Shown here in pieces: positions 16,651-26,079 of a DNA stretch of 64,000 bases; within the stretch, counting starts at the first letter, position 1, and each line of letters begins with the position of its first letter. The translations under genes and the position numbers were made by a program. The notes beneath the pieces are model-generated. The model had not been told where the DNA came from and ran no database searches. It saw only the letters and a program-made list of their open reading frames with translations. Origin of the DNA: Subtercola boreus (lineage in GTDB: Bacteria; Actinomycetota; Actinomycetes; Actinomycetales; Microbacteriaceae); NCBI RefSeq assembly GCF_003399645.1, contig NZ_NBXD01000018.1, positions 1-64,000 on the forward strand. The letters are read 5' to 3'.

Positions 16651-18348
16651 GTGAGCATTGCCACGGAACCCGTCACGATCAGTGATTCGGCGAGACGCAA
16701 GGGAAACGTGCTGGTGAGCTGGCTCACCTCCACCGACCACAAGGTGATCGGGTACATGTACCTGATCGAGTCGTTCCTCTACTTCTGTTTCGGTGGAGTC
16801 ATGGCGTTGGTCATTCGGGCCCAGCTCTTCGAACCCGCCAGCCAGCTGTTGGCGACGAAAGACCAGTACAACCAGCTCTTCACCATGCACGGAACGATCA
16901 TGCTGCTGATGTTCGCCACTCCCCTGTTCTCGGGATTCGCAAACGTACTGATGCCGCTGCAGATCGGCGCTCCGGATGTCGCGTTCCCCCGCCTGAATGC
17001 GTTCGCGTTCTGGCTCTACACCTTCGGCAGCGCGATCGTGGTCGCCGGGTTCCTCACCCCCCAGGGTGCCGCGTCATTCGGCTGGTTCGCCTACGCACCG
17101 CTCTCCAGTACGACCTTCACCCCAGGCGATGGCGGCAATCTGTGGGTCTTCGGCCTGGTGCTCTCGGGCTTCGGCACCATCCTCGGCGCGGTGAACTTCA
17201 TCACCACCATCATCACCATGCGCGCTCCCGGCATGACGATGTTCCGGTTGCCGCTGTTCACCTGGACCACGCTCGTCACCGGGATCCTGATGCTGATGGC
17301 GTTCCCCGTTCTCGCGGCCGCGCTGTCGGCGCTGGGCATCGACCGGGTGTTCGACGCACACATCTACGATGCAGCGAATGGCGGTGTGCTGCTCTGGCAG
17401 CACCTGTTCTGGTTCTTCGGCCACCCGGAGGTGTACATCATCGCGCTGCCGTTCTTCGGCATCATCAGTGAAGTACTCCCTGTGTTCAGTCGCAAACCCC
17501 TGTTCGGCTACAAGACCCTCGTCTACGCCACCATCGCCATCGCCGCCCTCTCGGTCACGGTCTGGGCTCACCACATGTACGTCACCGGGTCGGTGCTGTT
17601 GCCGTTCTTCTCGCTGATGACCATGCTGATCGCCGTACCGACAGGGGTCAAGATCTTCAACTGGGTCGGCACGATGTGGCGCGGCTCCGTGACCTTCGAA
17701 ACACCGATGGTGTGGGCCGTCGGCTTTCTGATCACGTTCACGTTCGGCGGTCTGACCGGCGTCATCCTGGCTTCGCCGCCGCTCGACTTCCACGTCTCCG
17801 ACAGTTACTTCGTCGTCGCCCACTTCCACTACGTGGTCTTCGGCACCGTGGTGTTCGCGATGTTCGCGGGCTTCTACTTCTGGTGGCCGAAGTGGACCGG
17901 CAGGATGCTGAACGAGAAGCTCGGCCAGTGGCACTTCTGGCTCCTGTTCATCGGATTCCACACGACGTTCCTCATCCAGCACTGGCTGGGAGTCGTGGGC
18001 ATGCCCCGCCGGTACGCGTCGTACTCGCCCGATGACGGGTTCACGTGGATGAACCAGATCTCCACCGTGGGTGCGTTCCTGCTCGCCTCCTCGATGATCC
18101 CGTTCTTCCTGAACGTGTACATCACCGCCAGACGGGCTCCGCGAGCGACGGTGAACGACCCCTGGGGACACGCCCGGTCCCTGGAGTGGGCGACATCCTG
18201 CCCGCCACCGCGGCACAACTTCACGACCATCCCGCGCATTCGCTCGGAGTCCCCCGCTTTCGACCTGAACCATCCCGAAGCCGGTCTGCCCATCGGGGTG
18301 GGGCCCGCCGCGGACGCACCAGACGCTCCACCCCAGAAAGTCCGTTAG
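16651..18348 (+). CDS. ctaD: Cytochrome c oxidase subunit I (aa3 type), orphan copy
   Basis: A 565-residue heme-copper oxidase subunit I with 12 predicted helices. Heme and copper ligands are present: His80, His258, His307/His308, His391 and His393. So are Glu260 and Tyr262 (GHPEVY cross-link motif), the K-channel Lys334 (PTGVKIFNW), and the IGAPD aspartate of the D-channel. It should therefore be catalytically competent in the plasma membrane. AAGGAG precedes the GTG start. No ctaC, ctaE or qcr genes are nearby; decayed genes flank it on both sides. Actinobacteria often carry a second ctaD apart from the main cluster, and this looks like that accessory copy. Confidence 0.95.
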   Translation: MSIATEPVTISDSARRKGNVLVSWLTSTDHKVIGYMYLIESFLYFCFGGVMALVIRAQLFEPASQLLATKDQYNQLFTMHGTIMLLMFATPLFSGFANVLMPLQIGAPDVAFPRLNAFAFWLYTFGSAIVVAGFLTPQGAASFGWFAYAPLSSTTFTPGDGGNLWVFGLVLSGFGTILGAVNFITTIITMRAPGMTMFRLPLFTWTTLVTGILMLMAFPVLAAALSALGIDRVFDAHIYDAANGGVLLWQHLFWFFGHPEVYIIALPFFGIISEVLPVFSRKPLFGYKTLVYATIAIAALSVTVWAHHMYVTGSVLLPFFSLMTMLIAVPTGVKIFNWVGTMWRGSVTFETPMVWAVGFLITFTFGGLTGVILASPPLDFHVSDSYFVVAHFHYVVFGTVVFAMFAGFYFWWPKWTGRMLNEKLGQWHFWLLFIGFHTTFLIQHWLGVVGMPRRYASYSPDDGFTWMNQISTVGAFLLASSMIPFFLNVYITARRAPRATVNDPWGHARSLEWATSCPPPRHNFTTIPRIRSESPAFDLNHPEAGLPIGVGPAADAPDAPPQKVR

Positions 18349-18369
18349 AGAGGCGCTGGGTGATGGAGG

Positions 18370-18552
18370 CTCTCCCCCCTCTGGTTGCTGGTTGTGATCT
18401 TCGTCGCGGCCGCAGCTGTCGTCTGGGTCGTCGGCATCCAACCGGCGAAGACGACCGATGTGCCCGATGAGAAGTTGCATTTCAGTAGCGCCCTCGGCGG
18501 CCTGATCGTGCGGGCGGGCGTCGACTCAGCCGGGCTCGCAGAGTGGTTGTGA
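18370..18552 (+). pseudogene. Sodium/calcium antiporter N-terminal fragment
   Basis: The frame reads LSPLWLLVVIFVAAAAVVWV, then GIQPAKTTDV, LHFSSALGGLIV. This is the first helix and loop of CaCA-type antiporters (typically G-x-x-L-S-x-T-T-D-V...GEALGGLILLA). It is cut off before the second signature and runs into unrelated sequence. No good start codon is in frame. Confidence 0.45.
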
Positions 18553-19160
18553 GAGTGGTGACGAGCCAGGTTTCGTACTCAGCGGCGGTTCGGCCGCCCT
18601 GCGTGGCGAAAAGGGAGAACATTTCGGGGCTGGCCGACGACCAGAGCGTGTCGGTGCGTTGCTGGTTCGAGATACCAGAGCGAAGGCCGGGTAAGGGGAA
18701 GGCGGCGGCCGCGACGCCTTCCATGGTGACTCTTCTCTTTCGCATCGAATCGGCGTAGCCGTCAGCGATCTCGGGGTCAGAGGCTGCCGCCCCGGGCTAC
18801 ATGTGCCAATAGGTGGATGTTCGGGCCGCGACTTGCACGAAGAGGTGCGCCACCGCGGCGAGATATGTCGGCGCCGTGGGATGGGTGCCTGCGGTCTCGG
18901 TGAGTTGTCTCCTGATCGCCTCCCGCCAGGAATCCGGTGTCAACGGGATTCCTGATGCGGTCGCCGCGGCGTCGGCGGCCGCGCGGAACAGGGCGCTCTG
19001 ACTGCCCCACGCAAGGTACAGCGTCTGCAACGACGCCCCGGCTCTCTCGGCGATCGACGTCACCGTCGTGGCGAGGTACCACGGTCGCGAAAGAGTTCAT
19101 CGGCGGCCCCGAGGAGGCGTGCCCGCGTCTCTTCACGACTGGCGAGCCAGGCGATCCGCC
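18482..19160 (-). pseudogene. TetR-family regulator, frameshifted with in-frame stop
   Basis: From 19160 down: ASREETRARLLGAADELFRDRG begins a TetR helix-turn-helix. After a one-base frameshift near 19075 it continues as TVTSIAERAGASLQTLYLAWGS. A TAG at about 18795 interrupts the ligand domain, which then resumes in the same frame as a typical TetR C-terminus (LWSSASPEMFSLF, EYETWLVTTLTTTL). The last ~20 codons to 18482 overlap the antiporter fragment and are probably read-through beyond the original end. Confidence 0.75.
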
Positions 19161-19189
19161 CTGTGCCGGAGACTGTGGCCCAACATCAC

Positions 19190-20497
19190 CGTCACCCCCG
19201 CCATCCGCGGGCGTTCGGTTCGACCGCGACCCGGAGGTCGTCACCCGCGATCTTCGGGGGTGGGGAAAGTCCGACGGGTCTCCCGAACCCTTCGGCCCCA
19301 CCGAGGGCGAAGACATCCACGACGCGATCGAGTGGGCAGCACAGCAGCCCTGGTCCAATGGCAGGATCGGGATGAGCGGGGTGTCGTATCTCGCGATACC
19401 CCAGTGGTCCGCGGCCGCGACGAAACCTCCCCACCTGGCAGCGATCAGCCCCTGGGAGGGGTTCACCGATGCCTATCGCGACTTCTCCTACCCCGGCGGC
19501 ATCCGGGAGAACGGATTCATGCGGGTCTGGAGTGCCTGGCAGAAATCCCTGCGGCCGAAATCGCCCTCGAGAGGATCGACGTGCCCGCACTGGTCTGCGG
19601 GAGCTTCTCCGACCAGAGTCTCCACTCCCGTGGTTCGTTCGAGGGGTTCCGGCGGGTCAGTTCGACACAGAAGTGGCTGTACACCCACAGAAGCCCGAAA
19701 TGGTCGACCTACTATGACGCAGACGCTCTCGCCGCCCAGACGGCGTTCTTCGACCACTTCCTCCGCGGTGACGACACAGGAATCCTCGAAACCCGGCGGT
19801 TCGCATCGAGGTCATGCAGACCCGAAAAGACGTCGCAGCCGTCTACACGGCTGACCAGTGGCCACCGAAGCAAGCCAGCCCCCTCGTCCTCCACCTCGAC
19901 GCTTCCGGCAACGCACTCTCCGCCACGTCACGTCCAGGGCCGGCGCAACAGGATGCGCCACACGGCAAGGCTCAGTTCCGCTGGCGATTCGAGCACCAGG
20001 CGGATGTCGACGGCCCGATGCGTCTGCGCGTCGCCGTCAGCATGGACCGCGACGATCTGACCCTGTTCGCCGGAGTCCGGAAGTTCTCCCGCGGCGAGGA
20101 GGTCGTCTTCGAGGGCTCCTACGGATTCACCGAAGACATCGTGACACGAGGGTGGCTCCGAGCGGCGCAGCGTGCAGTCGATCCCACGAAAGAGACCGAA
20201 TGGTAAGCGCTCCACCCCTTCACTGCCTCGAAACCTGTCGCGCCGGGACAGATCGTGCAACTCGATCTCACGCTGCTGCCCTCGGCGACCCGGTTCGCCG
20301 CGGGTGACGAACTCGTGCTCGAGCTGCAGGACCGCTTCTTCTTCCGGGCCCCACCACTGGTCGGGCAATTCCCCGCGATCTACCAGCACACCCCGCAGCA
20401 GGCCTGGCGCATCCACACCGGCGGAGACCACCACAGCTCGTTGACTGTGCCGCTCTGGAACAGCGTCGGGACAGGCCAGACCGGGGAGCTCCGATGA
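19190..20497 (+). pseudogene. CocE/NonD-family serine hydrolase, multiply frameshifted
   Basis: Pieces of an X-Pro dipeptidyl-peptidase/CocE esterase occur in order in alternating frames: RDLRGWGKSDG and GRIGMSGVSYLA (nucleophile Ser) in one frame, then ALERIDVPALVCGSFSDQ...FFDHFLRGDD in another. The C-terminal jelly-roll parts (SPLVLHLDASG, VSMDRDDLTLFAGV, then QLDLTLLPSATRF to the stop at 20497) follow in further frames. The N-terminal ~60 residues are missing. At least three frame changes are needed, so this is not a sequencing slip. The final segment overlaps the start of the next frame by ATGA. Confidence 0.75.
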
Positions 20498-20940
20498 GCG
20501 AGCCAGTCAGAAGAGCGGGAAGGGCACCGGGCACCGTCACGACTGCGAGAGTGCTTCTCGCGGCGGTCTCGCTGTACCACCTCGCCATCGTGCTGTTCAC
20601 CGTCACGCACACCGAACTGCTCCGCCAGAACATCGCGGTCGATCATCCCGGGTTTGCATCGTCAGCCGTCGAAGAAAGCGCTGGCTCGGCAACCGTCCTC
20701 GCTCTGGCGGTGCACATCCCCCTGTTCGTTCTCACCGGCTACCTGGCCGTCGCTCTCGCGAGCGGGCACCCCTGGTCGCTTCGACCGGCGACCGTGTCGC
20801 AACTGTTCGGTATCGCTTTCATGAGCCTCAGCACACCGCCCTTCGACGACCTCAGAGCACTCATCCCCCTGCTCATCGTGCTGCAGGCAAGCGTGATCGC
20901 CTCCTCTGGATCCCGCGCCGATCCTGAACGTTCTTCGCCA
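20494..20940 (+). pseudogene. Small membrane protein whose 3' end is lost
   Basis: It starts with an ATGA overlap on the CocE remnant. About 150 residues contain four hydrophobic segments (around residues 18-40, 65-90, 100-115 and 118-135) and look like a genuine membrane protein coupled to the hydrolase. There is no stop at the natural end: the frame stays open to 21684, but everything beyond ~20940 is antisense to the binding-protein gene and is not credible protein. I read this as loss of the original C-terminus or stop. Confidence 0.5.
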
Positions 20941-20990
20941 ACCACCCTCGATCACGTCGATCCCTCAGACAGGCGCAGATCGCTTCGGAG

Positions 20991-21025
20991 GAAGAGGTCC
21001 GGGGGTGATGCCCCCGAACCTCTTC
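20991..21025 (-). terminator. Hairpin terminator of the peptide-uptake operon
   Basis: Arms starting GAAGAGGTCCGGGGG and ending CCCCCGAACCTCTTC pair over about 16 bp with one mismatch and a short loop. It lies 27 bp beyond the stop of the minus-strand binding-protein gene. There is no U-tract, as is common in high-G+C actinobacteria. Confidence 0.7.
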
Positions 21026-21051
21026 TCCTCACCGAGACGCAGTACTGCCTG

Positions 21052-22620
21052 CTACTTGGTGAACCCGATGTCTTCCATGTGCAGGCTCAGCGTCGGGGTG
21101 ATGGTCGAGCCGGTGACGTTCTTGTTCATGAGGTAGTTGAGAGTCTCATAGTGGGTGAACGCCAACGGCGCATCCGCGGTGAACGTGGTGCGGATCTGCT
21201 GGTAGAGCGCCTTGCGCGCAGCCTGGTCGTCGCTTGCGGCGGCCTGGTCGATCAGGGCGTCGACCGCCGGGTTGGAGTAGCCGGTGGTGTTGATGGGGCC
21301 GCCCGACTTCGCGACCAGCGAATAGAAGTTGTCGGGGTCGATGGTGCGTTCCTGGTACGCGCTCGTGATTTGGTAGTCGAGCGAAGAATACTTGTCGTAC
21401 CAGACGGAGACGTCGACCGGATCGATGTTCATCGTGATGCCGACCTCCTTGAGTTCGTCGCGCACCACCTGTCCTGTCTTCAGCAGTTCGGGGTACTGCG
21501 ACAGGCCGAGGTAGTCGATCGTCAGCCCGTTGGCGTATCCGGCCTCAGCCAGAAGTTTCTTTGCCTGGGCGACGTCTTGCGTGGCTCCGAAGATCCCGGA
21601 TGCGTCGTACCACGCAGACCCGGTCGGTACCTCTTCGAGGCCGTCCTCCCCGGTGCCGAGGTAGGCGACGTCTTTGATGTCTGAGCGGTTGATCGCCAGT
21701 GCGACCGCCTGCCTGACCTTCGGGTCGTTGAACGGTGGCTTCGTGGTGTTCATGGCCAGAAAGTCCGGGATGCCGGCGACCGCACTGGTGACGTAGGTGA
21801 AGCGCGGGTCCTTGCTCAGCGAGCCGACCTGCTGCAGCGGCACGGCGTCGGCCCAGTCGATCTCGCCAGCGGAGAGAGCGTCGATCCGGCTCTGGTCGTT
21901 GGGGAGGAAGCGGAACGTGATCGCGTCGAGGTGGGGCAGATCCTTCTTGAAGTAGTCGGGGTTCTTCTTCACGGAGATGTGGTCGCCCTGCACCCATTCG
22001 ACAAAGGTGAACGGGCCGGTTCCGACGGGATTGCGAGTCGGATCAGACGACTCGATGGCCTTCTGATTGACGATCTCGCCATTGGTGGCGAGGTTGGTGA
22101 GGAAGGGGCCGAAGGCCCCTTTCAGATGGAAGACGACGGTCGTGGGGTCGGTCGCCTCGACGGAGGAGATCTGCTCGTAGAGACCGGCATAGGCGCTGGC
22201 CGTCGCCGGGTCGAGAATGCGGTTGAAGGTGTAGACCACGTCGGCAGACGAGAACTTCTCACCGTTCTGGAAGGTGGCGTTGTCGACCAGTGTGAAGGTC
22301 CAGGTGGTCGGGTCGGTCTGCACCCACTTGGTGGCCAGGTCGGGAACGAAGGTGCCGTCGGCGTTCAGGTCGATGAGCTTGGAGAAGATGCCCTCGTAGA
22401 CCTGCGCTCCGGTGTAGATGGATGAGGTGGCCGGGTCGAGCGAGTCGGGTTCGCCCGTGAGAGCGGCGCGCAGGGTGCCCCCGTCGGTGATCGAGGCCGC
22501 GGAGCCCGAGGTGGTGCCACCCGTGGAAGTGCCACAGGCCGTGAGGACGAGCGCTATCGAGAGTGAGAGCGCGCCGATGAAGGAGCGTTTGGCGACTCTG
22601 CGCCGGAGTGCTGTTTTCAT
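21052..22620 (-). CDS. Peptide-type ABC transporter substrate-binding lipoprotein (SBP_bac_5)
   Basis: A 522-residue family 5 extracellular binding protein. The signal peptide ends in a lipobox, LTAC, with Cys29 as the lipidation site. The family segment LRAALTGEPDSLDPATS follows, then DLATKW and the PVGTGPFTFVEW signature. It is the last gene of an operon and is separated by 67 bp from an alpha/beta hydrolase gene. The same operon encodes two permeases and two ATPases. The substrate is probably a peptide or a peptide-like amide; the M20 peptidase at the head of the operon supports this, but family 5 proteins also bind sugars and metals-chelates. Confidence 0.92.
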   Translation of the reverse strand: MKTALRRRVAKRSFIGALSLSIALVLTACGTSTGGTTSGSAASITDGGTLRAALTGEPDSLDPATSSIYTGAQVYEGIFSKLIDLNADGTFVPDLATKWVQTDPTTWTFTLVDNATFQNGEKFSSADVVYTFNRILDPATASAYAGLYEQISSVEATDPTTVVFHLKGAFGPFLTNLATNGEIVNQKAIESSDPTRNPVGTGPFTFVEWVQGDHISVKKNPDYFKKDLPHLDAITFRFLPNDQSRIDALSAGEIDWADAVPLQQVGSLSKDPRFTYVTSAVAGIPDFLAMNTTKPPFNDPKVRQAVALAINRSDIKDVAYLGTGEDGLEEVPTGSAWYDASGIFGATQDVAQAKKLLAEAGYANGLTIDYLGLSQYPELLKTGQVVRDELKEVGITMNIDPVDVSVWYDKYSSLDYQITSAYQERTIDPDNFYSLVAKSGGPINTTGYSNPAVDALIDQAAASDDQAARKALYQQIRTTFTADAPLAFTHYETLNYLMNKNVTGSTITPTLSLHMEDIGFTK

Positions 22621-22687
22621 GTGATTGCTTCCTTAGTGGCTGGTCAGTGCCGGCTCGAGGTGCCGTGTGGAGCGGGAGAGGGGATGT

Positions 22688-23491
22688 TCAGGATGCGCTG
22701 CGGACGAAGTCGATGAATGCTCTGTTGAACGGCTCGGGTGACTCCCAGAGGCAGGCGTGCCCGCCCGGTGTGGTTGCCCAGCGCGAGCCGGGAATGGCCT
22801 CGTGGAGGCGCTGGGAGAGTCGAACCGGAATGAGGATGTCTTCGTCACCGGCGAGAACGAGCGTCGGCACGGTGATGCTGCCGATCCGATCGAGAGCGTC
22901 ATGTTCCTGAATGACGTTCAGTTGGGCCAGGTAGGTCTCCACCTCCATGTCGAGTGAGGCCATCGCACCAGCGAACTCGGTCGCGTCGGCAGGCCGATGC
23001 TCGAAGAACGGCCCGGTGAATGCCCAGAGCGCCACATCGCGCATGACGAACGGAACATCGATCGCCTTCGCCAGATCGGCCCAGTACGCGAACATCTGCT
23101 GGCAGAAGGGGTCTGCGACGCCGTAGGTGCAGGCCAGGGTGAGGGACTTGAGCCCGTCCCCGTGCGCGATTGCGAACTCCTGGGCGATCATCCCGCCCAT
23201 CGACACCCCCATCAGGTGGAAGTCGGTGATGCCGAGCTCGTCCACCAGCGCCTTCGCGTCGTCAGCGAGGAGCGTGGAGGTGTAGGGCCCGGCTGGCCTG
23301 TCGGTCTCGCCGATACCGCGATTGTCGAATCGAAGAACCCGGAAACCCGCCTCGACGAGATCGGGGATCTGAAAGTCCCACGAATGAAGGTCGTCGGCAA
23401 GCCCGTTGATGAGCACGATGGTCTCGGTGGCGGTGTCGTCGCCGTCGATGAGGTAGTTGATGGTGATTCCGTTGACGTCAGCTACTGGCAT
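22688..23491 (-). CDS. Alpha/beta hydrolase of the peptide-uptake operon
   Basis: A 267-residue hydrolase with Ser97 (GVSMGG), Asp218 (AGDEDILIP) and His245 (GGHACLWE). The oxyanion region INGLADDLHSW and FDNRGIGETD are typical of PcaD/RutD-like cytosolic hydrolases. It overlaps the upstream ATPase gene by 14 bp and precedes the binding-protein gene. Its place inside a transport operon suggests it hydrolyses an ester, lactone or amide group on the imported compound. Confidence 0.85.
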   Translation of the reverse strand: MPVADVNGITINYLIDGDDTATETIVLINGLADDLHSWDFQIPDLVEAGFRVLRFDNRGIGETDRPAGPYTSTLLADDAKALVDELGITDFHLMGVSMGGMIAQEFAIAHGDGLKSLTLACTYGVADPFCQQMFAYWADLAKAIDVPFVMRDVALWAFTGPFFEHRPADATEFAGAMASLDMEVETYLAQLNVIQEHDALDRIGSITVPTLVLAGDEDILIPVRLSQRLHEAIPGSRWATTPGGHACLWESPEPFNRAFIDFVRSAS

Positions 23492-24299
23492 GGTTTTCTC
23501 CTGTCTGGTGGTCGGAAGGGGGACGCGGAATCGCCTTGAGCAGCGTTCGCGTGTACTCGTGCTGGGGCGCCGTCATGACCTGATCGGTGTCGCCTGTTTC
23601 GACGACCACGCCATGGAACAACACGGCGATGTCGTCACTGACGTGTTCGACGACTCCGAGATCGTGGGTGATGAAGAGGGATGCGACACCGAGGTCGCTC
23701 TGCAGGTCCATGAGCAGGTTGAGGATCTGCGCCTGCACGCTGACGTCGAGCGCACTGACCGGTTCATCGGCGATGATCAGCTCGGGATTGCTGGCCAACG
23801 CGGCGGCGATTCCCACCCTCTGGCGTTGGCCTCCGGAGAGGGCTGCGGGCAGGCGCGTTGCGAAAGCGGGGTTCAGGCCGACACGATCGAACAGGTCGAG
23901 CACCCGCCGTTCGCGGTCGACCGGTGTGCCGATGGCGAAGCAGTCGAGCGCTTCGCGAACGCTGCGGCCGACCGGCCAGCGGGGGTCGAGACTGCCGAAG
24001 GGGTCCTGGAAGACAGGCTGAACGCGGCGGCGGAAATCGACGAGCGCCCGGCCACTGAGGCTGGAGGTCTCGACACCGTCGAAGACGACGGAACCGGACT
24101 CGGCTTTCTCGAGACCGAGGATGCAGCGGCCGAGAGTGCTCTTGCCGCTGCCCGACTCGCCGACCAGACCGAGGGTTCTGCCTGTATCGACAGACACGGA
24201 GACGTCCCTGAGCGCATGCACACGGTGGCGGTTCCACGGTGGCCCGCCTGTCGTGAAGGTCTTCGTGAGGCCTTCGACCGTCAGCAGGTCGCCCGTCAT
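23478..24299 (-). CDS. Peptide ABC transporter ATP-binding protein (OppF/DppF-like)
   Basis: A 273-residue ATPase. Walker A is GESGSGKST, the Q-loop is PVFQDPFGSLDPR, the signature is LSGGQRQR, Walker B is LIIADEPVSALD, and the switch is THDLG. It lacks the usual C-terminal oligopeptide/dipeptide extension and its Fe-S cysteines, ending soon after the HEYTRTLL motif. It pairs with the OppD-like protein encoded just upstream (ATGA overlap) to energise the two permeases. Confidence 0.92.
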   Translation of the reverse strand: MTGDLLTVEGLTKTFTTGGPPWNRHRVHALRDVSVSVDTGRTLGLVGESGSGKSTLGRCILGLEKAESGSVVFDGVETSSLSGRALVDFRRRVQPVFQDPFGSLDPRWPVGRSVREALDCFAIGTPVDRERRVLDLFDRVGLNPAFATRLPAALSGGQRQRVGIAAALASNPELIIADEPVSALDVSVQAQILNLLMDLQSDLGVASLFITHDLGVVEHVSDDIAVLFHGVVVETGDTDQVMTAPQHEYTRTLLKAIPRPPSDHQTGENHASS

Positions 24300-25210
24300 C
24301 TCTCCGCCTCCTTCGCCTGTGCCAGAAGTTCGGCCTCGGAAAGGCTCTCGATGCTCCAGGCGGCCGGGATGACCGGAAGCCGTGTCCCTCGGGGAGCGCC
24401 CGCGGGGTTGGCGGCCAGGAGGGCCCGCGTGTACGGATGCTTCGGAGCCCTGAACAGCTCCCGGGCCGTGGCAACTTCGAGCAGGACCCCGCCGTACATC
24501 ACACCCACGCGATCGCAGACCTGCGCGATCACACCGAGGTCGTGCGAGATGAGCAGAACGGTTGTGCCGTGCACCGTGCGGAGGCGGTCGATCAGTTCGA
24601 GAACCTGCGCCTGGATCGTGACGTCGAGCGCCGTTGTCGGCTCGTCAGCGATCAGGAGCTGCGGATCGTTGGCCAGTGCTGCGGCGATCACGATGCGCTG
24701 GCGCTGGCCACCGGAGAGGCGGTGGGGTGCGTCCCCGTACCGGTCCGCCGCATCCGGAATGCCCACCTCTGTCATCAGGGCTGTCGCGCGTGCCTTGGCC
24801 TCCCGGCGGTCGATGAGGCGGTGCGCCCTGATGGTCTCGGCGATCTGGTCGCCGACAGGCCAGGTGGGGTCGAGGCTCGCGGATGCGTCCTGGAAGATCA
24901 TCGAGACTTCGTCGCCTCGCATCGATCGAAGCTGGGCATCGTCCTGACCGACAACCTCGCGCCCGTTGACGAGAATGCTGCCGGTGACGGTCGCGGTGCC
25001 GGGCAGGAGCCCCATCACCGCGTTCGCGAGCGTGCTCTTGCCGCTGCCACTCTCCCCCACGATGCCGAAGATCTCGCCGCGCCGTAGCGCCAGAGTGACG
25101 CCGTCGACCGCCGGCCCGACGGGGGACGCGTCATCGGTCGCGAAAGTGACGCTGACGTCGGTGAACTGCAGGACGTCGGCCGGGACCTCGATCCGGTCAT
25201 CGGGACTCAT
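24296..25210 (-). CDS. Peptide ABC transporter ATP-binding protein (OppD/DppD-like)
   Basis: A 304-residue ATPase with Walker A GESGSGKST, the Q-loop MIFQDASASLDPTW, signature LSGGQRQR, Walker B LLIADEPTTALD and switch SHDLG. The C-terminal oligopeptide-transporter motif HPYTRALLAANP is present, followed by a short oligo_HPY tail. Four-base overlaps join it to the permease gene upstream and the second ATPase gene downstream. Confidence 0.93.
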   Translation of the reverse strand: MSPDDRIEVPADVLQFTDVSVTFATDDASPVGPAVDGVTLALRRGEIFGIVGESGSGKSTLANAVMGLLPGTATVTGSILVNGREVVGQDDAQLRSMRGDEVSMIFQDASASLDPTWPVGDQIAETIRAHRLIDRREAKARATALMTEVGIPDAADRYGDAPHRLSGGQRQRIVIAAALANDPQLLIADEPTTALDVTIQAQVLELIDRLRTVHGTTVLLISHDLGVIAQVCDRVGVMYGGVLLEVATARELFRAPKHPYTRALLAANPAGAPRGTRLPVIPAAWSIESLSEAELLAQAKEAER

Positions 25211-26079
25211 TCTGCGACCCCCTTCGGATCGAAGGCGCGGCGAAGGCCCTCGCCGAGGAAAGTGAACGCGAGAACCGCGACCACGATCGCGAGGCCGGGG
25301 AAGATCTCGACCCAGGGAGCCTGCACCAGCACATCACGACCGTCGCTCAGCATCCCGCCGAGCGACGGGGTCGGCGGCTGCGTGCCCAGTCCGAGGAAGC
25401 TGAGGCCCGCTTCGAGCTGCAACGCAAAGGCGCTGAGTACAGAGGCCTGCACGATCACCGGGCCCATCGCGTTGGGTGCGACGTGACTCACGATCACCCT
25501 CAGATGGCCCGCGCCCCGCGCCCTGGCCCCGACGACGAACTCGTTGCGAGTCACGATGAGGGTGCTCGAGCGCATCACCCTGGCCAGGATCGGCAGGTAG
25601 ATGACGGCGATCGCGAGGGCTGCCACCGCGCTTCCGGGCCCGAGAATGGCGATGAAGGTGATGGCGAGAAGCATCGCCGGCAGCACGAGGATCATGTCGA
25701 GCGTGCGCGAGATCGTGGTGTCGACCCACCGCCCGAAGTATCCGGCGAGCAGCCCGAGTGGTACGGCGATGATCGTCGACACGAGCACCGCCGACACCGA
25801 GACCAGGAGGCTCACGCGCAGGCCGTAGAGCACCCGGCTCAGCACGTCGCGCCCCAGTACGTCAGAGCCGAAGGGGTGGTCGAAGCTCGGTGCACCGAGC
25901 ACCTCCCTCACCACGACCGCCTCAGGGTCGTGTGGAGCCAGGAGGGGTGCGGCGATGGCCAGAATGGCGAGCACGCCGAGCAGCGCGCCCCCACCCAGGA
26001 GGAAGCGCGTGGATGACCGCCTCCTCGCCCGCGGCGTCGTGATCGGCGCCACGCGTTCGAGCTGCGTCTGAACGCTCAT
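25207..26079 (-). CDS. Peptide ABC transporter permease (OppC/DppC-like)
   Basis: A 290-residue inner-membrane permease with six predicted helices after a cytoplasmic N-terminus. The coupling-helix (EAA) region is EFVVGARARGAGHLRVIVSHVAPN, followed by GLSFLGLGTQPPTPSLGGML, the OppC hallmark. FDHPFGSDVLGRDVLSRVLYG near residue 65-85 is also diagnostic. It is coupled by ATGA overlaps on both sides. Confidence 0.93.
   Translation of the reverse strand: MSVQTQLERVAPITTPRARRRSSTRFLLGGGALLGVLAILAIAAPLLAPHDPEAVVVREVLGAPSFDHPFGSDVLGRDVLSRVLYGLRVSLLVSVSAVLVSTIIAVPLGLLAGYFGRWVDTTISRTLDMILVLPAMLLAITFIAILGPGSAVAALAIAVIYLPILARVMRSSTLIVTRNEFVVGARARGAGHLRVIVSHVAPNAMGPVIVQASVLSAFALQLEAGLSFLGLGTQPPTPSLGGMLSDGRDVLVQAPWVEIFPGLAIVVAVLAFTFLGEGLRRAFDPKGVAE

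Noticed and set aside
17074-18480. A 468-residue frame antisense to ctaD
   Set aside because: Composition is Asp/Glu/His/Arg-rich, typical of the complement of a conserved membrane protein gene; ctaD has all functional residues.
23457-24947. A 496-residue plus-strand frame over the two peptide-transporter ATPases
   Set aside because: It is antisense to two genes with complete ATPase motifs and shows no domain signature.
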